DNA of 64,000 nt. Origin: Myxococcales bacterium (GTDB taxonomy: Bacteria > Myxococcota_A > Polyangia > Nannocystales > Nannocystaceae). The DNA lies in assembly GCA_020633315.1 (NCBI GenBank), contig JACKDV010000021.1:62001-126000 (forward strand). The letters run 5' to 3'. The notes below the pieces were generated by a model, which saw only the letters and a list, made by a program, of their open reading frames with translations, was not told the DNA's origin and did not search any database. The stretch's first letter is position 1. Each line of letters opens with the position of its first letter. The translations under genes and the position numbers were made by a program. Below, in pieces: positions 58,060-64,000 of this stretch.

Positions 58060-59268
58060 ATGTCCTCGTCTCGCCTCCCCCGTGCTCGCGCCGCCGTTCT
58101 GCTCGGGGCGCTGCTGCTGCCCATGGTCACCGCGTGCGGCCCGATGGGCCGCGCCGATGCGTCCGATCGTGGCTCGAGCAAGGAGGACGAGGAGGAGGTC
58201 CCCACGCCCGTGGTGACCACCAAGGTCGCCCAGGGGGAGATCAGCGCCCAGATCAAGGCCACGAGCACCATCGAGGCCGAGCGCATGGTCACCGTGCACG
58301 CCGAGTCCACCGGCCGCATCACCGAGCTGTCCTTCGAGGAGGGCGACGACGTGAAGGAGGGCCAGCTGCTCGCGCGGATCAAGCAGGACGTGCAGCGCAG
58401 CGGTCTCGAGCGCGCCTCCACCTCGCTGTCGCAGGCCAAGCGCGACCTCGAGACGGTGCGGCGGCTGTTCGATCGCGGCGTGGCCTCGCAGGACGAGCTG
58501 ACCGCGGCCGAGCTCGCCTTCGACAACGCCCAGCTCGACGTCTCCGACCGCCGCCGCGACGTCCGCAACACCCGGGTGATCGCCCCGTTCGCGGGCACGG
58601 TCACCGAGCGCTTCGCCTCCGAGGGAGCCTTCGTCACCGCGGGGGCGCAGGTGCTCTCGATCGTGGACTTCGACACCCTGGTGGCGCGGGTGTTCGTGCC
58701 CGAGAAGGAGCTCGATCGCCTCGAGGTGGGCCAGGACGCCGAGGTGGTGGGCAAGGCCGCCCGCGGCCGGCAGGGCATCGGCACCCTGCGTCGCATCGCG
58801 CCGGTCGTCGACGCCACCACCGGCACCGTCAAGCTCACCGTGGGGCTGCCCTCGGAGCTGGTCGGCGGGGAGACGGGCTTCTTGCCCGGGATGTACGCCG
58901 AGGTCACGCTCACCACCGAGACCCGGCCCTCGGCCACGCTGGTGCCCAAGCAGGCGCTGGTCTACGACGAGGAGCAGCCGTTCTTGTTCGTGGCCGATGG
59001 CGATCGGGTCAAGCGAGTCCAGGTGGAGCTGGGCCTGAGCGACCGCGACAACGCCGAGGTCCTCGCGGGCGTCGCGATCGGTGACGAGGTGGTGCTGGCC
59101 GGCCACGCCGGGCTCAAGGACGGCGGGCTCATCACCCGGGTGGACGAGAGCGGCCGCCCGGTGGAGGGGCCCGAGGCCAAGCCGGCCGAGGCCAAGCCGG
59201 CCGAGGCCAAGCCGGCCGAGGCCAGCGAGGCGAAGGAAGCGACCGAGGTCGCCGCCGGAGGGGCATGA
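58060..59268 (+). CDS. RND efflux membrane-fusion lipoprotein
   Basis: 402 residues from ATG 58060 (earlier in-frame ATG 58030 and GTG 58051 exist). Lipoprotein signal ending PMVTAC (Cys26). Adaptor layout: barrel-sandwich start (TIEAERMVTVHAESTGRITELSFEEGDDVKEGQLLARI), alpha-hairpin (LERASTSLSQAKRDLETVRRLFDRGVASQDELTAAELAFDNA), second half RVIAPFAGTVTERFASEGAFVTAGAQVLSIVD, then beta-barrel and membrane-proximal domains. The tail has three EAKPA repeats (15-bp DNA units, 59170-59220). Partners the two permeases that follow; ATGA with the first. Confidence 0.9.
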   Translation: MSSSRLPRARAAVLLGALLLPMVTACGPMGRADASDRGSSKEDEEEVPTPVVTTKVAQGEISAQIKATSTIEAERMVTVHAESTGRITELSFEEGDDVKEGQLLARIKQDVQRSGLERASTSLSQAKRDLETVRRLFDRGVASQDELTAAELAFDNAQLDVSDRRRDVRNTRVIAPFAGTVTERFASEGAFVTAGAQVLSIVDFDTLVARVFVPEKELDRLEVGQDAEVVGKAARGRQGIGTLRRIAPVVDATTGTVKLTVGLPSELVGGETGFLPGMYAEVTLTTETRPSATLVPKQALVYDEEQPFLFVADGDRVKRVQVELGLSDRDNAEVLAGVAIGDEVVLAGHAGLKDGGLITRVDESGRPVEGPEAKPAEAKPAEAKPAEASEAKEATEVAAGGA

Positions 59269-62200
59269 CCGCCAGCGCCGCTCCGCCCCCGCCGGGCGAC
59301 GAGGACGGCGCCCCCCGAGCCCTTCCCGTGGCCTCGCGCGAGCAGGAGACCCGGCGCTCGCGGCTGCGCTTCACCACCACCCGCCCGGTGGCGGTGCTGA
59401 TGGTGTTCCTCGCGGTGATGGTGTTCGGCGGCTTCTCGATCCGCCTGCTGCCCATCAACCTCATGCCGGACATCAGCTACCCCAAGCTGACCGTCCGCAC
59501 CGAGTTCCCCGGGGCCGCGCCGGCCGAGGTGGAGAACAACGTGTCGCGCCCGCTCGAGGAGATGCTGGGCGTGGTCACCGGGCTGGTCCGCATCGAGAGC
59601 GTCTCGCGGGCGGGCTACGGCGACGTGGTGCTCGAGTTCGCGTGGGGCACCGACATGGACGAGGCCGGGCAGGACGTGCTCGAGAAGCTCGACGCAGTGC
59701 GCCCCAACCTGCCCGACGGCGTGGAGCAGCCGTTGATCCTGCGCTACGACCCCACCCTCGATCCCGTGCTCACGCTGTCGCTGGGCGGGGAGGGCGAGCG
59801 CTTCGAGGGCGTGGCCGGGCTCAAGCTGCTGCGCCGCGTGGCCGAGCGCGACGTCCGGCGGCTCATCGAGCCGGTGGAGGGCGTGGCCGCGGTCAAGATC
59901 AAGGGCGGCCTCGAGGAAGAGGTCCACGTCGAGCTCGACGAGGGCAAGCTGCGTCGCGCCGGGATCGGCATCGACACCGTCATCCGCCGGCTGGAGGCCG
60001 AGAACATCAACCTCGCCGGCGGGACCATGCGAGACGGTCGCACCCGCTACCTGGTGCGCACGGTCAACGAGTTCCGCGACCTGGCCGACATCGGCGAGAT
60101 CGTGGTGATGAGCCGGCAGGGCCGCGACCTGCGGCTGCGGGACATCGCGCGGGTGGAGCCCGGCTACAAGGATCGCGAGGTCATCACCCGCGTGGACGGC
60201 CGCGAGGCGGTGGAGATCGAGGTCTACAAGGAGGCCGACGCCAACATCGTGGAGATGGCCCACGCCGTGCGCGACAAGCTCGAGGCGCGGGTCAAGCCCC
60301 GCATCGAGCAGCAGTACGGGGCGGTGATCGAGGTGGCCTCGGATCGCTCGCGCTTCATCGAGTCGAGCATCGACGAGGTGCGCAGCACCGCGGTGGTGGG
60401 CGGCCTGCTCGCGGTGCTGGTGCTGTTCTTCTTCCTGCGGGACCTGCGGAGCACCATCATCGTGGCGCTGTCGATCCCGGTCTCGGTGCTGATCACCTTC
60501 GCGCCGCTGTCGATCGCCGGGGTCTCACTCAACATCATGTCGCTGGGCGGCCTGGCGATGGGTGTGGGCATGCTGGTCGACAACTCGATCGTCGTGCTCG
60601 AGTCGATCCACCGCTGTCGGCAGGAGGGCGACGACCTCGTCACCGCCACCCTGCGGGGCACCCAGGAGGTGGGCTCGGCCGTGTTCGCCTCCACGCTGAC
60701 CACCATCGCCGTGTTCTTCCCCATGGTGTTCGTGGAGGGGGTGGCCGGCCAGATGTTCGGCGACCTGGGCCTGGCGGTGGTGTTCAGCCTGCTCGCCTCG
60801 CTGGCGGTGGCGCTGTTCCTCATCCCCATGCTCGCCTCGCGCACGGGCCTGGCCGCCGGCGATGCCTCGGGCGGGGTGGGGGTGCTGCGCGGGCTGGGGC
60901 GCAGCTGGATCCGCTGGTCGTCGGCGTCCGAGCTGGCCGAGCACTTCCGCGGGGTGCGTCAGCGCTGGTGGAGGATCGTGTGGCTGCCCTACGCGCTGTT
61001 TCGCTTCGTGCTGCACCTGGCCTTCGAGCTGCTGGGCAAGCTGCTGCTCACCGTGATCGTGCTGGTGCTGGCGGTGGTGCTGGGCGTGGTCCTGCTGGTG
61101 GGCAAGGCGGTGGGGCTGGTGGTGCGGCCGCCGCTGTGGGCGTTCGGCAAGCTGCTCGAGGGGCTGCAGGCCGCCTACCCCCCCATCATCCGCTGGTGCC
61201 TGCGCAACCGCATCGTGGTGGTGCTGCTGTTCCTCGGCTCCTTCGCCTTCGTGGGCTGGGGGGTGCAGCACCTCGACACCGAGCTCATCCCCGAGCTGCA
61301 CCAGGGCGAGCTGAGCGTGGACCTGCGGCTGCCCGTGGGCACCCCGCTGCTGCACACCGACGAGGTGGTCGAGCCGGTGGAGGATCAGGTGCTCGAGTCG
61401 GTGCCGCACCTGCGCTCGCTGACCGTCACCGTGGGCAGCGAGCGCGAGGAGGGCGACAGCTCCGATCGCGGCGAGCACACGGCCCGGCTGCGGATGACCC
61501 TCGACGACGAGGGCGACGCCGGGGCGGCGCTGCCCACCGGGGCCACCCGCGGCCTGGCCCAGCGCCGCGAGGAGGAGGCCCTGGGGGCGGTCCGCGAGCT
61601 GCTGGTGGGGCTGCCCGACGTCTCGATCGCGGTCTCCCGCCCCGTGCTGTTCTCGTTCAAGACCCCGGTCGAGGTGGAGGTGCGGGGCAACGATCTCGAC
61701 GAGCTGGCCGAGGTCACCACGCGGGTGGCCGAGGGCATGCGGCGCATCGAGGGGCTGCGCGACGTGGAGGCCTCGATCCGCCCCGGCAGCCCCGAGGTGC
61801 ACATCGTCTACGACCGCGACGAGCTGGCGCGCATGGGCCTCGACGTGCGCACGGTGGCCGAGCGGATCCGCGACGAGGTGCAGGGGGCCGAGGCCACGCG
61901 CTACACCCGGGGCGAGCGCAAGATCCCGGTGCGCGTGCGGCTGGCCGATGCCGAGGAGGCCACCGTGGCCGAGCTGCGCGAGCTGGTGGTCAACCCGGGG
62001 CAGGGGCGGCCGGTGCCGCTGCACGCGGTGGCCGAGATCGAGGTCTCGCGCGGGCCCAACGAGATCCGCCGCATCGGGCAGCAGCGGGTGGGGGTGGTCA
62101 CGGCCAACGTGGAGGGCGCGGCCCTGGGCACGGTGGTCGATCGCATCGCCGGGCTGCTCGACCGCCTCGATCCCCCCGACGGGGTCAGCACCGCCGTCAC

Positions 62201-62980
62201 CGGCCAGAGCCAGGAGTGGGAGACCTCCTCGCGCTCGCTGTACCTCGCGCTCGGCCTGTCGATCTTCCTGGTCTACGTGATCATGGCCTCGCAGTTCGAG
62301 AGCCTGATCTACCCGCTGCTCATCCTGTTCACGATCCCGCTGGCGATGGTGGGGGTGATCGGGGCGCTGTGGTGGCTCCAGATCCCGCTGTCGGTGGTGG
62401 TGTTCCTGGGCGCCATCATGCTGGCAGGGATCGTGGTCAACAACGCGATCGTGCTGGTGGACTACACCGGCCAGCTCAAGGCCCGCGGCATGAGCACCGC
62501 CGAGGCGCTCGAGATGGCGGGACGGGTGCGGCTGCGGCCCATCCTCATGACCACGCTGACCACCATGCTGGGGCTGCTGCCGATGGCGCTGGGCATGGGC
62601 GACGGCGCGGAGATCCGGGCACCGCTGGCGATCACCGTGATCGCGGGGCTGGGGCTGTCGACGCTGCTGACCCTGGTGGTGATCCCCACGCTCTATGCGG
62701 CGGTCGATCGCCTCACCGGCCGCGGTGATGCGGGGCGCCGGATGGGCGAGCGCCTCGAGCAGGAGCTGGCGCAGGTCCGTCCCGATCAGCTCGTGCCCGA
62801 GCACGAGGACGAGGACGAGCCGGGGGGGGAGCGCGGTGCCGTGGCTCGCGAGAGCGAGACACCTGCGAGCGATGGCCCCACGAGCGAGGCGCCGCCGGCC
62901 GGGGAAACCGCGAGCGAGGCACCCGCGAGCGAGGCACCCGCGAGCGAGCCCGACCCCGCCGACGAGGAGGGCGACCCGCG

Positions 62981-62984
<4 letters not shown>
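59265..62984 (+). CDS. RND efflux permease, enlarged by a membrane insertion
   Basis: 1239 residues (typical 1020-1050). Standard RND halves: TM1 (PVAVLMVFLAVMVFGGFSI), MPDISYPKLTV, TM4 MGVGMLVDNSIVVLESIHR (a single Asp where AcrB has two), TSRSLYLALGLSIFLVYVIMASQFES, FLGAIMLAGIVVNNAIVLVDY, TLVVIPTLYAA. Between TM6 and TM7, about residues 530-645, lies an extra segment with a Trp/Arg amphipathic part and a ~45-residue hydrophobic stretch (LLTVIVLVLAVVLGVVLLVG). The C-terminal cytoplasmic tail is Ser/Glu/Pro/Ala-rich. Coupled to the adaptor and to a second permease. Confidence 0.92.

Positions 62985-64000
<1,016 letters not shown>

Overview
The window is very GC-rich, densely coded DNA that looks like a predatory/soil myxobacterium, most likely of the Nannocystis/Enhygromyxa/Plesiocystis side (inference). 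The support is three eukaryote-like Ser/Thr kinases, many lipoproteins with Thr/Ser/Gly-rich linkers, two proteins with a GCGCR + transmembrane + Arg tail (MYXO-CTERM type), an oxidosqualene (sterol) cyclase, and a small bacterial histone-fold protein. No rRNA, IS element, prophage or CRISPR array was seen.

Layout. 1-900: start of a leftward membrane-protein gene and an EGF/LDLa-like lipoprotein. 1013-7124: a tightly coupled signalling operon (winged-helix protein, unknown protein, sigma-54 activator with an atypical receiver, TPR histidine kinase, stand-alone atypical receiver). 7240-8376: a tiny lipoprotein and a MutH/Sau3AI-like nuclease. 8377-9008: gene-free, structured, more A-rich stretch ending in the argC promoter. 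9009-13538: argC, argB, M20 peptidase, CNNM/CorC protein. 13535-16212 (minus): oxidosqualene cyclase and lipoprotein methyltransferase. 16347-21220: Yip1-like protein, then a minus-strand set (lipin-like HAD, DUF1501, DUF1549/DUF1553, small PDZ protein). 21380-23224: vWA lipoprotein and MYXO-CTERM protein. 23387-27167: PpiC isomerase, HupE/UreJ, DUF3604. 27176-33240: thioredoxin-like lipoprotein, TldD/TldE pair, DUF11/MYXO-CTERM protein, lipoprotein. 33270-33640: decaying 42-bp tandem repeat.

33701-43981: YihY/BrkB membrane protein, unknown protein, Ser/Thr kinase, TPR protein, CBM9-like and CAP lipoproteins, MTA phosphorylase, PfkB kinase, ECF sigma factor. 44037-49317 (minus): Ser/Thr kinase, outer-membrane-like protein and three small mutually similar unknown proteins. 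49444-52388 (minus): M1 metallopeptidase and membrane protein. 52493-54658: tsaE, histone, conserved unknown, tRNA-Pro(CGG). 54700-64000: FHA kinase, HAD phosphatase, alanine dehydrogenase, and an RND efflux operon running off the right edge.

Expression logic visible in the sequence: operons are joined by ATGA/GTGA stop-start overlaps (13 junctions), while many first genes have a TAnnnT hexamer only 6-11 nt upstream of the start codon, which suggests leaderless or nearly leaderless transcripts. Start sites below were chosen using these patterns together with signal peptides and Shine-Dalgarno matches.
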